Below, in pieces: positions 1 to 11,124 of a stretch of DNA of 64,000 nucleotides. The translations under genes and the position numbers were made by a program. Below the pieces are notes generated by a model. It worked only from the letters and a program-made list of their open reading frames with translations, did not search any database and had not been told where the DNA came from. This stretch comes from Mixophyes australis. Lineage: Eukaryota; Chordata; Amphibia; Anura; Limnodynastidae. The DNA lies in the NCBI GenBank assembly GCA_036250195.1, contig JAVHZZ010000004.1:321868628-321932627 (forward strand), read 5' to 3'. Within the stretch, counting starts at the first letter, position 1. Every line of letters starts with the position of its first letter.

Positions 1-240
1 CTGTCTATTCTGTCCAGTTCATCAGCCAACAACCAAAATGGTCTAAACAAATCAAGCATTTCTGCATCAAAACTGGCAGCCCTTGTCACTAAAGTGGTTG
101 GTTTGTTAAACTATGTGCATGTCCTTTTAAACATATGAGTGGGTGAGTGTTACCTAGGACAATTCCATCTTTCACTATTTTTCATTTTGGCCTTGGTTTA
201 TCAGCTTGTGTAAGAGTAAAAATGCTATGTGTTTGACACC
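1..240. other. Unassigned AT-rich sequence
   Basis: No open reading frame or repeat boundary is visible. A short stretch near 90-130 (a 'ggtttgttaaa' core) resembles a stretch near 16,905-16,935 in the hAT element's 3' region, but it is too short to assign. Confidence 0.3.
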
Positions 241-905
241 TAAAAATTAATTTATTCGACATTCATAAAGTCAGCAACATTAGTCGACAATTCAGATGTT
301 GAAAGTATTATTAGGTCTCCAATTCACATAGTTTTCAGTATGTTTAGGTGGACAATTGAAACGTCGACAGTATTATTATAGGGTTTAGGGATAGGGAGGT
401 GGTAATTGTTTTCCCGAGATACAAAATCCAGGATCCTTACAAAAAAAACGATTACTACAAAAGCAACTGGAATATAATACAGACTTACCTAAAAACCGAA
501 GCAGCACATTTTCAATGAGAGCGGCATGCTGATGGGATCCAATTACAAGTACACAGCTGTCCGGCACTTCATTTTGACTGAACTTTACAGAGCGACAAAG
601 ATAAATGTGAATTTAAAGCAGCAATGTTGTATGCCGCTGTCATCAGAAATGTGCTGCTTCAGTTTTTAGGTAACTCTGTATTATATTACAGTCACTTTTG
701 TAGGGACCCTGGCTGTTGGGGTTTTGTAACTCGGTAAAATCCAACTTCCTTAACCATATCCCTACCCAACCCAAATAGGGATATGGTTAAGGAAAGGGTT
801 AGGGATAGGAACAGGGACAGGAATAATACTGTCTACATTAGAATTGACAACCTAATAAATACTGTCTACTTTTCATTTGTTGACCTAATAATACTGACGA
901 TTTCA
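241..905. repeat. Fold-back (long inverted repeat) element
   Basis: The segment around 400-530 reads as the imperfect reverse complement of about 620-750. Shared blocks include 'gtgctgcttcagtttttagg', 'tctgtattatatt' and 'ttttgtag'. The outer parts carry 'agggataggg' and 'cagtattatta' in opposite orientation. Flanking DNA (250-370 and 838-900) repeats short 'tattattaggt' and 'gtcgac' modules, seen again near 49,340. This fits a non-autonomous fold-back DNA element in a repeat cluster. Exact ends and a target duplication were not resolved. Confidence 0.6.
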
Positions 906-1580
906 TTAGTTTGTCCACTTTACAACTCTATTCGGCTGTGAAAAATACAGAGTAGATAAGGAATGGCGCTAATGTAACAAATAAACAGCCCTGAGGATAC
1001 AATAAGGGGACTACCAATCCCCCCAAAACAGAATAGAAAACAAATAATGTACCTGAAAGGCGCTAATTCTTCCCAAATAGAGAATAGAATTTTCATATAA
1101 ATGTATATGTTGCGTTTAGGGCTAAATATCTCGAAACATACATAAAAGCAAAAGCATATATAGTGTAATACAGTCAAAATAAATAGACATTTTAGGTAAT
1201 GGACAGTTTCCCATCCAGATAGATCTTTTAATCCTGCACTAGGATTAAAAGATCTATCTGGATGGGGGACTGTCCTTTACATAAATTGTCTATTGATTTT
1301 GACTGTATTACACTATATATGCTTTTGTTTTTATGTATTTTAATCCTTTTAATCCTGCACTAGGATTAAAAGATCTATCTGGATGGGGGACTGTCCTTTA
1401 CCTAAATTGTCTGTTTATTTTGACTGTATTACACTATATATGCTTTTGTTTTTATGTATATTTCGAGCTATTTAGCCCTACACACAACATGTACATTTAT
1501 ATGAATATACTATTCTCTATTTGGGACGAATTAGCGTCTTTCAGGTACATTATTTGTTTTCAACTCTATTCGGCTGCCAA
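906..1580. repeat. Inverted repeat with an internal direct duplication
   Basis: About 930-1230 and about 1240-1580 are inverted copies, with a perfect palindromic core around 1225-1255 centred on 'cctgcactagg'. A block of about 100 bp at 1241-1340 is repeated directly at about 1362-1462. Both arms can be read as similar short peptides, but the DNA similarity explains that and there is no sign of coding. It looks like a rearranged hairpin MITE. Confidence 0.6.
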
Positions 1581-1635
1581 CCAATCATATTATGTAAATC
1601 AAGTAGCTGTCGAACACTTGTATGTATCACACCTG

Positions 1636-1823
1636 GGGGTAAATGTATGAAAGTCCGATTTGTTCAAGTCACCGGAAATTGGCGACTTTGCAGATAAAAT
1701 TTAAAGCGGCAATGGCTTATAAAGGCAAGTTTGCCTATACAAGCCATCGCTGCTTTAAATTTTAGCTGCAAAGTCGACGATTTCCGGCGAGTTGAACAAA
1801 TCGGGCTTTAATACATTTACCCC
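1636..1823. mobile_element. Palindromic MITE with GGGGTA ends and 3-bp TSD
   Basis: The 188-bp element starts 'ggggtaaatgtat' and ends 'atacatttacccc'. It is nearly palindromic throughout: the arms share blocks around 'gatttgttcaa', 'tttccggcga' and 'aaatttaaagc'. It is flanked on both sides by 'ctg' (1633-1635 and 1824-1826). GG-rich ends plus a 3-bp duplication fit PIF/Harbinger-type MITEs; the superfamily is inferred. Related ends occur at 10953, 39584 and 46185. Confidence 0.7.
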
Positions 1824-1964
1824 CTGGGTGGGTGGTCCCAAGGTCAATGTCATCTTGCACAATTTAATATTATCCCCTATTTCACTCATCATCTTTTTAC
1901 TAATGTATACTGATGTTGACGCTGTCCATCTAATGAGATCTGATACTGCCGCTGCAGTCCCTCT

Positions 1965-2205
1965 CCAAAGTATGTGCTGCTGACCCTTTCCAATGTGTTG
2001 CTGCTGACCCTCTCCAATGTATTGCTGCTGACCCACTCCAATGTATTGCTGCTGGCCTTCTCCATTGTACTGCTGATGAATTTCTCCAGTGTGTTGCTGC
2101 TGACCCTCTACAATGTGCTTATTCTGAAACTCTCCAATGTATTGCTGCTATCCGTCTCCAACGTGTTGGTGCTGACCCTCTCTAATGTTTCAAATATGCT
2201 GCCTA
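1965..2205. repeat. 24-bp minisatellite
   Basis: About nine to ten degenerate copies of a 24-bp unit built on 'ctgctgaccctctccaatgt'. Because 24 is a multiple of three the array stays open on both strands and gives a leucine-rich pseudo-peptide. The array itself accounts for the open frame, so no gene is called. Confidence 0.85.
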
Positions 2206-2404
2206 ACGGTTACCTACTTAGTGTATCTTCTTTTTCCAAATGAAAAACTAATTGATGTATACAGCTTTGATGAGGATGATGATGAAGGTGATAATAACAT
2301 TGTCATTTGTCACCATTGAGGAAGATGACCACTGCTAACCAAAGCTGTGTCTAGTTTTGTGCACCTGTGCAAGATGAGTGTCACTAATTTCAGCCAAAAT
2401 ATGA

Positions 2405-2515
2405 ATTAATTTGATCAAAATATGAACTAATACCTCATGTTTTCATTTTGCTAGACACACACAGATATGCAGTTTACAGGATAAGCGCTGACAACTTTCT
2501 TTCTGTTTTGTATAC
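2405..2515 (-). repeat. Dispersed repeat, second copy near 53.6 kb
   Basis: This stretch is close to the reverse complement of 53580-53690. Both contain 'ggataagcgctgacaac', a 'tctagacacacac'-like block and 'atatgaactaatacctcat'. The element class is unknown. In both copies the TA-rich side lies next to the 'gacaac' end (here 'tgtatacatatatg', there a (TA)n array). Confidence 0.7.
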
Positions 2516-5400
2516 ATATATGGGCATTTATATTGCCACGCAGCTGGTACCACAAACAATATGGGATATACCGAGCGCGGGCTTGTTGTCAAGCAGCTGG
2601 TACCATTTTATTTTTCACTAATTTTAGCCAGCCAGATTGCTGCAGACTTTGGTCAAAATTGATGAAAATCTGGACAGTTTTGAAGGGATCTTTAGAAAAT
2701 AGACTGGAAATGATTGGAAATGAATGATAATGCTATAAACAGCCAATAAATGTATCACAATTTTTAATTAAATCCAGATATAAAACAAAACATTTCATGA
2801 TATTGGGACAAAACTAAAACACTAATACATTTTAGAACCAAAACCACATCTAAAACCAAAACATGGGTCTCAGCACACATCTCTAGTACATATCACAAGA
2901 AAGAAAAAGTGTTACTCGTACACATTGTTATTAGACAGAATCTCATCTTAGCATGTAACATACAACTTTTAAGTCACTATAATTATTTTGTGTTATTCAC
3001 AATATCTTTTCTATACTTTAATATTTCTCTCAAGAGACCCATTAGTATTTGTGAAAATTATGAGTTTATAATAAATGAAATAAAGTATTGAACAATTTTT
3101 CATAATTATTTTTGAATTTTAGTGTGCACCCATTGCAAGAGAGCTTTTTCTTTTTTGATGTCAGACATTCCACAGGTGTTTGACATCATGGGTCTAATAA
3201 GTGTTTGATGCCAAGAACCCCCCCCCCCCCCCCAATATATTTTCTTGTGCCTTCAAAAAGTAGTAGTCCTCTTGCAAGTACTGTGTTCAACATAACATGA
3301 ACATTTGCAGAGATTTATCACTTCAGAACTGTTGAACTTTTAAAATGTGTGGACAAAGTATAACCATAGAGCTAATATATGTTTTATCAATGTACTAAGG
3401 GCCTGATTCATTAAGGCAAGCAAAGCAAAAAAAGTAGTAAATTTGATCCTGGACAACCCATGTTAAAATGCAATGAGTTTATCATTTTGTAATCCCTATG
3501 GAATCCATACCCATGCTGACGTGAGACCCCTCTGGTACAGGTGTTGTGATGTGCGCCCACTTACTTGTGCTATTCTGATGCTGCTTGGTACTCTACTTGC
3601 TGTCACCCTTCTCTACTGCTCCAGCTATAGCGTGAGTATGGCATCCACCACCAGCGGGTCCCCTGAGAACTCAGGGATTGAAATCATAGTTACAGGGGAG
3701 TGACCACTGGTGGCAATGCAGTGTAAATGTACATAAATATTGGGCGCCTGGCCACTTTAGTTCAAAATAGAATCAAACTTTATTACACTCCTCTTCCTCC
3801 AGCTTAATAATAATAATGGTTGCAGAAAAAATGTAGCATATCTTACCAGTAAATTAATATGTATACCATTGATCAGTCTGGTGACAACATATGAAAGGTG
3901 TATATCATTAAATGATACTGTTTTGTACGCATGACCACCACATAGTTTCTCTTAACAGGTATAGTACACACATACTGTAATCTTAGAACTTATGTTCCTA
4001 CTGGTGATGGGAATCGAGCAAACCAATACTTTGAATTAATGAAAGAAGCACATTATTATAGGGTGACTTTATCCATAGGGCTGAACCATTTCGTGCCTAT
4101 CTCATTAATAGGAACTAAGATATTCTGTTGTTCACAAATTTTAGTGCATTATAGTGTCAGTGTGGGCTAAGCTGCTATTTGACACTATATGAGTGTTTTA
4201 TGATGAAGGGCCAGTCCCTCCCCAGGGTCTATATATTTTAACTCACTTAATTCTTTCCCATTTTCTATATATTTTTTTTATAAATAATTTGCCTACTATT
4301 AATGATCTTTGAGTGCCTTTTTAATAGAAAGTTTAATAAAGATTAGTTTTAACCTGTATACATTTGTTGGATTAAGGACTGGAGTGCTTCACTATTCAAC
4401 CTTTTTCTTTGTTTCTATATGTCTCCCGTGGCATCTGGCCATGAACCCCCTCCCAGGGTGCAAACACTTTTATTTAATAGATTCAGTGGCTCTCTCTCCC
4501 CCTTTCTGCATACAATTGCTCCGTGGTAGCTGCCACGCACTCACCCCTTCCAAGGGTCTCTGTCTGCCATCCATTCATGCTTCTATCTTACAGGCACAGT
4601 CTTCCAGGCAGCTTTCCATCCAAAGGCTCTACCATTCTGAATAAATTTGCTGTTGGGGACTCTCCCCCTCTTGTCCACTGTCATCCAAAGGGCAACTCAT
4701 GTATGGGTCATGTATGGCTGCATCTTCTCATGCTCTCCCTCACCTCTGAAGGTGGGGATCTTCCTCTGGCACAGTCCCTCTCTATGGGACTCTTACTAAC
4801 TTGGAGGGTCTTTAATGCCCTTACTGAGCTCTTAAATAATGCCTCCTCACTTTACTGCCCTTACTGGGCTAAATATTGCTAGCTAATGGGCACCTGCCTT
4901 GCCCTACCACTTGCTGGGATCACCCCCCTCCTACCCAGTCTGGGCTTAACTAAAATGGCCACGGTATCTTGGTTGGGAAGCCAGTGTCTTTTTATAAACT
5001 GTGGCTTCAACCTAATTGCCCTTTTACCAGCACAGTGCAAAAACGCCATGCCCCCATTAATTGAGACTTGAGCGGACATGCGCCGGTATCGAAATCTGAG
5101 CGGATCTCAAGATACATTTCAATTTCAATTTGGGTATTGGTGCGATCTGCCTAATCAGTACTTGACATATATTAACAGACAGAATAGACTGCAAGATAAA
5201 GTCCCATCAGAACACATGCAAAAAAACTGTTTGTTTTACTTTGAATACGTAAATCTGGATGTTCTTAATGCGTACTGTACATACAGTGCTTTTATATAGT
5301 CTATCTTTCTTGCATACATATTTTCTTTGTTATGCAAAGACATACATATGTGTAGATTTTAATACAAACACACTGCCGTGACAGTCATCACTATCTGTTG
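2516..5400. other. Unassigned AT-rich sequence
   Basis: No credible coding sequence. A 16-base poly-C tract lies at 3218-3233. The motif 'gggcctgattcattaagg' at about 3399-3416 matches the end of the MITE family seen at 19125-19440, so a truncated copy probably starts there. The stretch 4300-5070 is C/T-rich with several short open frames, none with recognisable protein features; it may be an old LTR or untranslated part of a retroelement, but I cannot show boundaries. Confidence 0.4.
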
Positions 5401-5990
5401 GCACTTAAGCCTGCCCTGTAACTGGTGCAAATGATATGGCTAAAAAAAAAAAACGTACTCATGAAAAACACAGACCTTGAATAAGCCGCATCTGCATTAG
5501 CAAACTCTCAGCAAGCGCTTACTGTACATTGCCTACATTAATCCGCCCCTTCCCTCCCCCATTCATCCTCCAAGTCATAGGCAGTTATGTCATTTGAGTT
5601 TAGACATGAATTGCATGTAATTGTGTCCACTGGCATGTGGTCCATTTCTGATCATGTGCAGAGATATTTCATGCGAGATACGGCATGCAAATGGACTTGC
5701 GACCGAAGATGAACCAGGCCCACTATGTCCCTTGGTCCCTTTAAGTGTGCTGCACCTTACACAAGCAATGGAACATGTAAATGTTCTATTACAATTACAC
5801 CCCTTATACCTACATGTGCTTTTTCTGGCATAATGATACATTTTCTAATGACAAAACCCAGATAAAACAGTAACAAACAATTGTCAAGTCATGTTTCTCA
5901 CTAGTAGAAGACATGCACCGATTCAGAAGGCATCCAAACTCTATTAGCAAATGATTGCAATATCTGACTTTCAATACCACCAGACAAGGT
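5401..5990. repeat. Possible MITE remnant ending 'gaaccaggccca'
   Basis: The stretch 'gatgaaccaggcccac' at about 5708-5723 resembles the reverse of the 'gggcctgattcat' ends at 3399 and 19128, suggesting a member of that MITE family or a relative. The other end was not found. Open frames on both strands (about 5590-5841) are mutual shadows and no protein is called. Confidence 0.35.
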
Positions 5991-5994
5991 CCAA

Positions 5995-6215
5995 GTATTG
6001 ATTACTAAGCCCCTGGAGCATTGGGCCCAACCATGTTACAATGCAAGGGGTGCAAATTAGTTCATTATTTTGCACATAAGAAAAATACTGGCTGTTTTTT
6101 CATGTAGCACACAAATACTTGATAACTTTATTTTTACCCTGAAATGTAAAGTTGATCTAGGACATTCCCTACCCCAACTATAAATATTTCCCCACATGTA
6201 ATGTTTTTTAATAAT
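5995..6215 (-). repeat. Copy of the 19.1-19.4 kb MITE, reverse orientation
   Basis: By eye this is the reverse complement of about 19230-19395. Shared blocks include 'caaggggtgcaaat', 'ttttgcacataag', 'gtagcacacaaatacttga' and 'tgaaatttaaagttgat'-like text. The internal part is well kept; the ends are decayed. Confidence 0.7.
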
Positions 6216-6239
6216 GTATGTATCAATGCCCCACGTTGA

Positions 6240-7378
6240 CCATGCCCCCAACATAATGTGGGTACGCCCCTGGTACACAGTTTTGTCCTGCTCATCAACA
6301 GAGATGGGCCTGTATGGTTGAAACGCCAGGGCTGATTTTTAGTCCCAGTCTGGCCCTGCTTTAGGGTAACCCTAATCATAAAAAATGTCTAACCTCCTAC
6401 CACTTTAGAACCACCTTTTTAATTAAATTAAACTTTTCCAATTTTCTCTTCAATGTTTGATTTAGCCTTAATTATGGCTTAAATTAAACTAAATATTAAA
6501 CATGAGAGGGGACTGTCTTCATTGTGACATTTGTGAGTGTTTACAGCTTTATGTTGTGCAAAAGACAGCAGAAAATGAGCTTTTCTGCAGGAGTGTGAAC
6601 AGTACAAAGTGAATTTTATATGGACAAAGCCTACACCAGCCCTGGGTTGGTGCAAAATAAAAATGATTTTTTAGTAAATGATTGTTCACCCTCTTACAAA
6701 GCACAGTGTTTAATCCCTAAATATATGTACCCTCTATCTCATTTTAATAATCTTAGTCTTAAAATCTCACTTTTGCATGTGTGCACCTAGTCTGCACTTA
6801 GCAAGATATTTTAGCACGTATGCACCCCACAATGCACTTTAACAGAAAAGTTAGGGCACCAGCGCAAATCAAGGTTTGTGACATCACTAAGGATGATTTT
6901 TTACTGCACAGCTTCAGTTTTGCATGTTGTAAATGACCTCCTATGTTTTCACGTCAACATATCTGAAGAGGCTTTGACTAGAAAATTGAACTATGTAGAC
7001 AAAACATTTTCTTTACTTAGATCACTGTACTAGTTCACCAATGGCTAATTTTGGACAATAATTTTTTATACATGTCGATTCACCCATTTCTAGTACAAAG
7101 TAAAAAGAGCAGTGGTTCACTGCACTAGACAGTAGAATAAGTCACCTCGTTGTTTCTTGATACTCTATACACCTGTGTATATTTGTGATATCAGATATGG
7201 ACAATGTGAAATAAATTGCCACCTAGCCACCATTATTAACTGCACAATACACCAGTACAGAGCCATCTGTTAGTGTTACATTGAAAAAATATTAATAAGA
7301 GGCCAAGCTTGCAGTAGAGAAATATTTATCTGTATTGCACTGATAAGTTATAATCTGCATGTGAAAGGTAGATTACAG
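6240..7378. other. Unassigned AT-rich sequence
   Basis: Nothing gene-like is visible. At 6329-6360 'cagggctgatttttagtcccagtctggccctg' fragments resemble the ends of a CAGGG-type hAT MITE, perhaps an almost completely deleted copy. The rest is unique-looking AT-rich DNA. Confidence 0.35.
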
Positions 7379-7587
7379 ATTCAACTGGCCACATTACTGC
7401 CGAAAGAAAAACGGCCTGCGCTCTATTAACGCTAATACAGTCATTTTAACCCGAATTTCTGCTCGCAGCTCCCCGATCAATAAATCAGCGTTAAAGATTA
7501 CTAACAGTAATAGAGTGCACTATTAACGTAGTAACAGTAATAGTGCGCAGGCTGCAATACTTTCGGCAAAAACGCGGCCAATTGAAT
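7379..7587. mobile_element. MITE with about 28-bp terminal inverted repeats
   Basis: The left end 'attcaactggcc' and right end 'ggccaattgaat' are inverted, and pairing continues inward to 'tgccgaaag' / 'ctttcggca' and 'gcctgcgc' / 'gcgcaggc'. Internal 'aacagtaatag' modules occur twice. The element is 209 bp. No target duplication could be read at these ends, so the superfamily is open. Confidence 0.65.
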
Positions 7588-8049
7588 TTTCTCCTTGGTG
7601 ACATCAACAATTAAGTCTTTGTTTTGCATTTATATTAAAGTAGTAGATTTAATCAATGACAAAACCCCAGAAATATTACATATATTTATAACATAAAAAT
7701 GAATGCTTTCAAGTGGCACCTGCTATATTTTTTTTAAATCCATCTTACAATAAGCAGTGATCAAAATAATTATTCCCCCGGTTATGGTAATGCTCATATG
7801 GTCCTACTCTACCCTGTAAAAATTTCAGAGGTAGGATTCCTTGTGTTAACCTAAATTGGTGCTGGCCGACCAAGGGTGCGGATTCCCTGGTTTTCACCAA
7901 GAACCGCTGCAAGGCAGGATGGGCTTAGCTGCCTGGTGGCAGGTCCCCTGACCTGCCACTAGGTGTAACAGACGATACTGATCACAGTAGTAGAGGGAAG
8001 ATTTACTTGGCAGCAATCGGAGAAACGGAATCTGAATAGGTACACGAAT
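7588..8049. other. Unassigned; locally repeated 'cctgccac' motif
   Basis: No coding signal. The stretch 7900-7970 contains a short imperfect palindrome ('caggtcccctgacctg'). It probably belongs to the same dispersed repeat as the tandem block that follows. Confidence 0.3.
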
Positions 8050-8300
8050 GGTTAATAATAGGTTCTGGTGGCAGGTGGAATGTCAGAACAAGCCGGGGTC
8101 TGGTACATATACAGACAATGAGGTACAGAGTCAGGAGGCAGATGGATAGTCAGAACGGAGCCGGAGTTTGGTACACAGGAGGGCAATGCAGTAGCAGAAT
8201 CAGGAGGCAGATGGAGTGTCAGGATCGAGCCAGAGTCTGGTACACAAATGGTCAATGAACAGGATAGCAACTCAGGGAGCGAGAGCACAGGAACCCAACA
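8050..8300. repeat. Degenerate tandem repeat, roughly 60-65-bp unit
   Basis: Three to four imperfect units share 'tcaggaggcagatgga', 'gtcaggatcgagcc' and 'tctggtacaca'. The short minus-strand open frame across it follows the repeat and shows no protein family features. Confidence 0.7.
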
Positions 8301-8478
8301 AGGAGTCAGACAAGCTGAGACACTTGTTTCTCTGACACTGCTATAGTCTCAGAGTGAGGTTTATATACTCTGCAGAAAGACTATGCTGCCTCCCATCCAT
8401 GATCACGTGAGCTCCCGAACCAGGAAGTGCTGACTACACAGAGGGAGAGGATATCAGCATCACAGGAGTTTGGAGCAC

Positions 8479-8757
8479 CAGGGCCATCTTTTCCATTGGG
8501 CACGATGGGCAGCTGCCCGGGGGGCCCACGGGCAAGGGGGCCCACAAAGGCAGGGCTCTTAATGAGAATAAATAATCCTGCAAAAGAAAAAACCTGCAAA
8601 AAATACCTACAAGGGTCACTGAGCAAGTACATCTATCTATCTCTATATATCTATATCTGTATCTGTATACATCTATATATCTATATCTATATCTATATCT
8701 AGGGGCCCCGGTGCACTGCTTTGCCCGGGGGCACATAATGTTGTTAAGATGGCCCTG
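8479..8757. mobile_element. hAT-type MITE (CAGGGCCATCTT ends), 8-bp TSD
   Basis: The left end 'cagggccatctt' and right end 'aagatggccctg' are perfect inverted repeats of 12 bp. The element is bracketed by identical 8-bp copies 'tggagcac' (8471-8478 and 8758-8765). An 8-bp duplication with CAGGG ends is the hallmark of hAT transposons. The 279-bp body holds an (ATCT/ATATCT)n tract at about 8630-8700 and no transposase, so it is non-autonomous. A longer relative lies at 37017-37890. Confidence 0.92.
8630..8700. repeat. (ATCT)n-type microsatellite inside the MITE
   Basis: Simple tract of 'atctat' and 'atatct' variants, lying wholly inside the 8479-8757 hAT MITE. Confidence 0.9.
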
Positions 8758-8886
8758 TGGAGCACGTACGTTGTGACACAACCCCATTGCAAAAATCAAT
8801 ACAGTCATTTTCAGAGTAACCTCTTCATTGTAATTTGAGGTCGACAGCAGATGCTGCTGCAGCAGATGATGTTAGAGAGCAAAACT

Positions 8887-9135
8887 CATACTTACCTACT
8901 TTCGCGAAGCTCTTTCCGGGGGCATGACTGTGGGGTCATGGCCAAATGCTTAATATTGGCCCCACCCTGTGATGGAAATGCCGTTTTGTCATGGGGGACA
9001 GGGCCAAAATGTCACGATTTACAGCGAATCGCGTCATTTAATGGTGACAGTATCGGGATGCGGGAGATTTGCCAGCTCTCCCGTGAGTCCGTGATACCTA
9101 TCTAAATTTCGGGAGTCTCCCGGAATGTAAGTATG
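8887..9135. mobile_element. hAT-type MITE (CATACTTAC ends), 8-bp TSD
   Basis: The 249-bp element begins 'catacttac' and ends 'gtaagtatg', with identical 8-bp flanks 'gcaaaact' (8879-8886 and 9136-9143). It contains repeated 'ctcccg'/'cgggag' blocks. It appears related to 26170-26488, in the opposite orientation. The small open frame inside is not a protein gene. Confidence 0.9.
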
Positions 9136-9143
9136 GCAAAACT

Positions 9144-10410
9144 AATGTAAAATATCAATACAAAAGCAGTTTTAAGAATAACTGAAGATAAAACACATCA
9201 GGGTGACACGCACATACATACATACATACATACATACAGGGGTAGCAGGAAACAGGGATGAAAGAAGGAGTGTAGATTTGTCTGCTACAGCTAAAACACG
9301 GCAATGCATTTGGTCAAGTAGGGGGCAGTGTTTAGTGGTCACTTTTGATCATGATCTATATAGCAAAAATTAGAAAGTATTTTTATGCAGCCGACAACTT
9401 GCCAAGACACAGAAGAAGGAAAACAGGAAAAGTGGTAAATTGCATAAATATACTTCTTAAGGTTTATCTAACTAGGATCTGACCACCTTTTTGTATTCAA
9501 TCTTTATCTCCTGCTCGGTTATGTATTCTGGTGATTAGCCAATCAAATCATGGGAATGTGCACAGCATTGCCAAGTTGAGAATCAGAATATTTACAGCAG
9601 AGGGAGATGAATGTGCTAATCTCATGAGAAGCTGTAACCTGTCAACTTGTGTGATCATGCTAAAGAGGGCAATGCTGCATGGGCAGTATTAAGATGTGAC
9701 AATAAATTTCTAGATCAGACGGCCTATCTCTATGTGGCCTTTGTCTACAGGTTATAAGTAATGATGGCAAGACCTAGCTAAACACTGCGCTAATTAAAAT
9801 CACCTATGGATAGATCATAGATAAGGACTTTGTTATAGAAATAAATTGCTAGTGTAGGTACCCATCTAAATCAGGCCACCTTATTGCAGTACATGGAAAT
9901 CCCCAATATGATCTAAATGAGTGCTAAGAACCTCATTTTGATTTCAGATATTATCACAGATGTTGCATGTGCACTGGGCACACGACACCCATCCCACATT
10001 CGGAGCCCCTTCCCATAGACGCTCTCTCCATAGGCACTGGGCCTCACTTCTTACCTTGCATGGAGGAGGTGTGACAGCATCTTCTACTCTTAGGAGTGTG
10101 ACCCTGGGCTATGTCATCATAGCCGAGTACTGCACTCCTAGCACATTACCAACATAGAGTCTGAAACTTCACAGGTAGGAAGCTGCCAGCTGCTTCCCCT
10201 CCATGTCAGCGGCTAGTGGATAGTGAGGGGACATCACAGTAAAAATAAAGACACTGAATAAATGACATTATATTACCCATTCAGTGTTTTAGCACCCCCT
10301 TAACTCTGGTACCCTAGATGACCGCCTAGGTTTGCTTCCTGGTACCGCCAACTGTGTATAATATATAGCAATATTACAGAGTTCACAAATGTTTCTTATT
10401 ATGATTGGTA
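9144..10410. other. Unassigned sequence with (CATA)n tract
   Basis: A (CATA)n microsatellite lies at about 9211-9238. The remainder has no open frame of note and no repeat boundary I can define. Confidence 0.4.
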
Positions 10411-10415
10411 TGTCT

Positions 10416-10581
10416 CAGTGGCGCAGAAGTGCCCTACATAGCGGCACTGTACTATATAGCAGCCGCGGCACTATCAAAGTAGAGTCCGCGTCGGTGCTGT
10501 ATTGTAAACCGCAGCTCTCTCGCTTTTTTTTTTTTCCGTTGTAGGGAAAACCCCCCCTTAAAAATCCTCCGTGCGCCCCTG
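10416..10581. mobile_element. Short MITE with CAGTGGCGC/GCGCCCCTG ends
   Basis: The left end 'cagtggcgcagaa' and right end 'ccgtgcgcccctg' are imperfect inverted repeats. The 5 bp 'tgtct' directly precede (10411-10415) and follow (10582-10586) the 166-bp element. The ends look hAT-like, but a 5-bp rather than 8-bp duplication is unusual, so the superfamily is left open. Confidence 0.65.
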
Positions 10582-10952
10582 TGTCTCCAGTATTTAAAGT
10601 ATTTTCAAGTGCTTTAATTTTGTTTCTGCACTTAGTTGCAGACCTTCCAAATTATTTCTAGGGACACTCTTTGAAACTTGGAGCTCTGCAACCCCCATTA
10701 TGATGTTGATTATACGTTTAAAAAAACTATTAAATACCCAGAAAATAGTGAAGATATCTCCAATATGCACAATACGATGAATTGTATTTTTCTGTAGTAA
10801 ATCAATGCAAAAACCTGTGGATAAAAGTTCCAGGGAAAGAGTTTTAACCCCTGGGACTGTTCCCGGAAATTAGGGACAGTGATCAAACATCCCTGCATTG
10901 TAGAGAAGGTACAATGATACCCGGGGAATGTGGTTTAGGAAAGGTAGACTTT

Positions 10953-11121
10953 GGGGTATATTTACTAAACGGCGGGTTTGAAAAAGTGGAGATGTTGCCT
11001 ATAGCAACCAATCAGATTCTAGCTGTCATTAATTTAGTGCATTCAACAAAATGAAAGCTAGATTGGTTGCTATAGGCAACATCTCCACTTCTTCAAACCT
11101 GCCGTTTAGTAAATCTAGCCC
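10953..11121. mobile_element. Hairpin MITE (GGGGTA family), 3-bp TSD
   Basis: A 169-bp near-palindrome whose arms share 'atttactaaacggc', 'gatgttgcctatagcaacca' and 'gattctagct' in inverted form. It is flanked by 'ttt' on both sides (10950-10952 and 11122-11124). Same family as 46185-46359, which shows a 3-bp duplication more convincingly. Probably PIF/Harbinger-derived. Confidence 0.8.
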
Positions 11122-11124
11122 TTT

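Noticed and set aside
920..1650. Similar predicted peptides on opposite strands (920-1177 minus, 1333-1650 plus), at first sight a duplicated gene
   Set aside because: The DNA itself is an inverted repeat, so both arms give the same translation; stops flank both and there are no protein family features.
1974..2243. Leucine-rich open frame
   Set aside because: It is the translation of a 24-bp minisatellite, whose unit length keeps the frame open.
3218..3233. Poly-C run, and a poly-G run at 42744-42758
   Set aside because: Simple homopolymers; lengths may also be affected by sequencing error. No function inferred.
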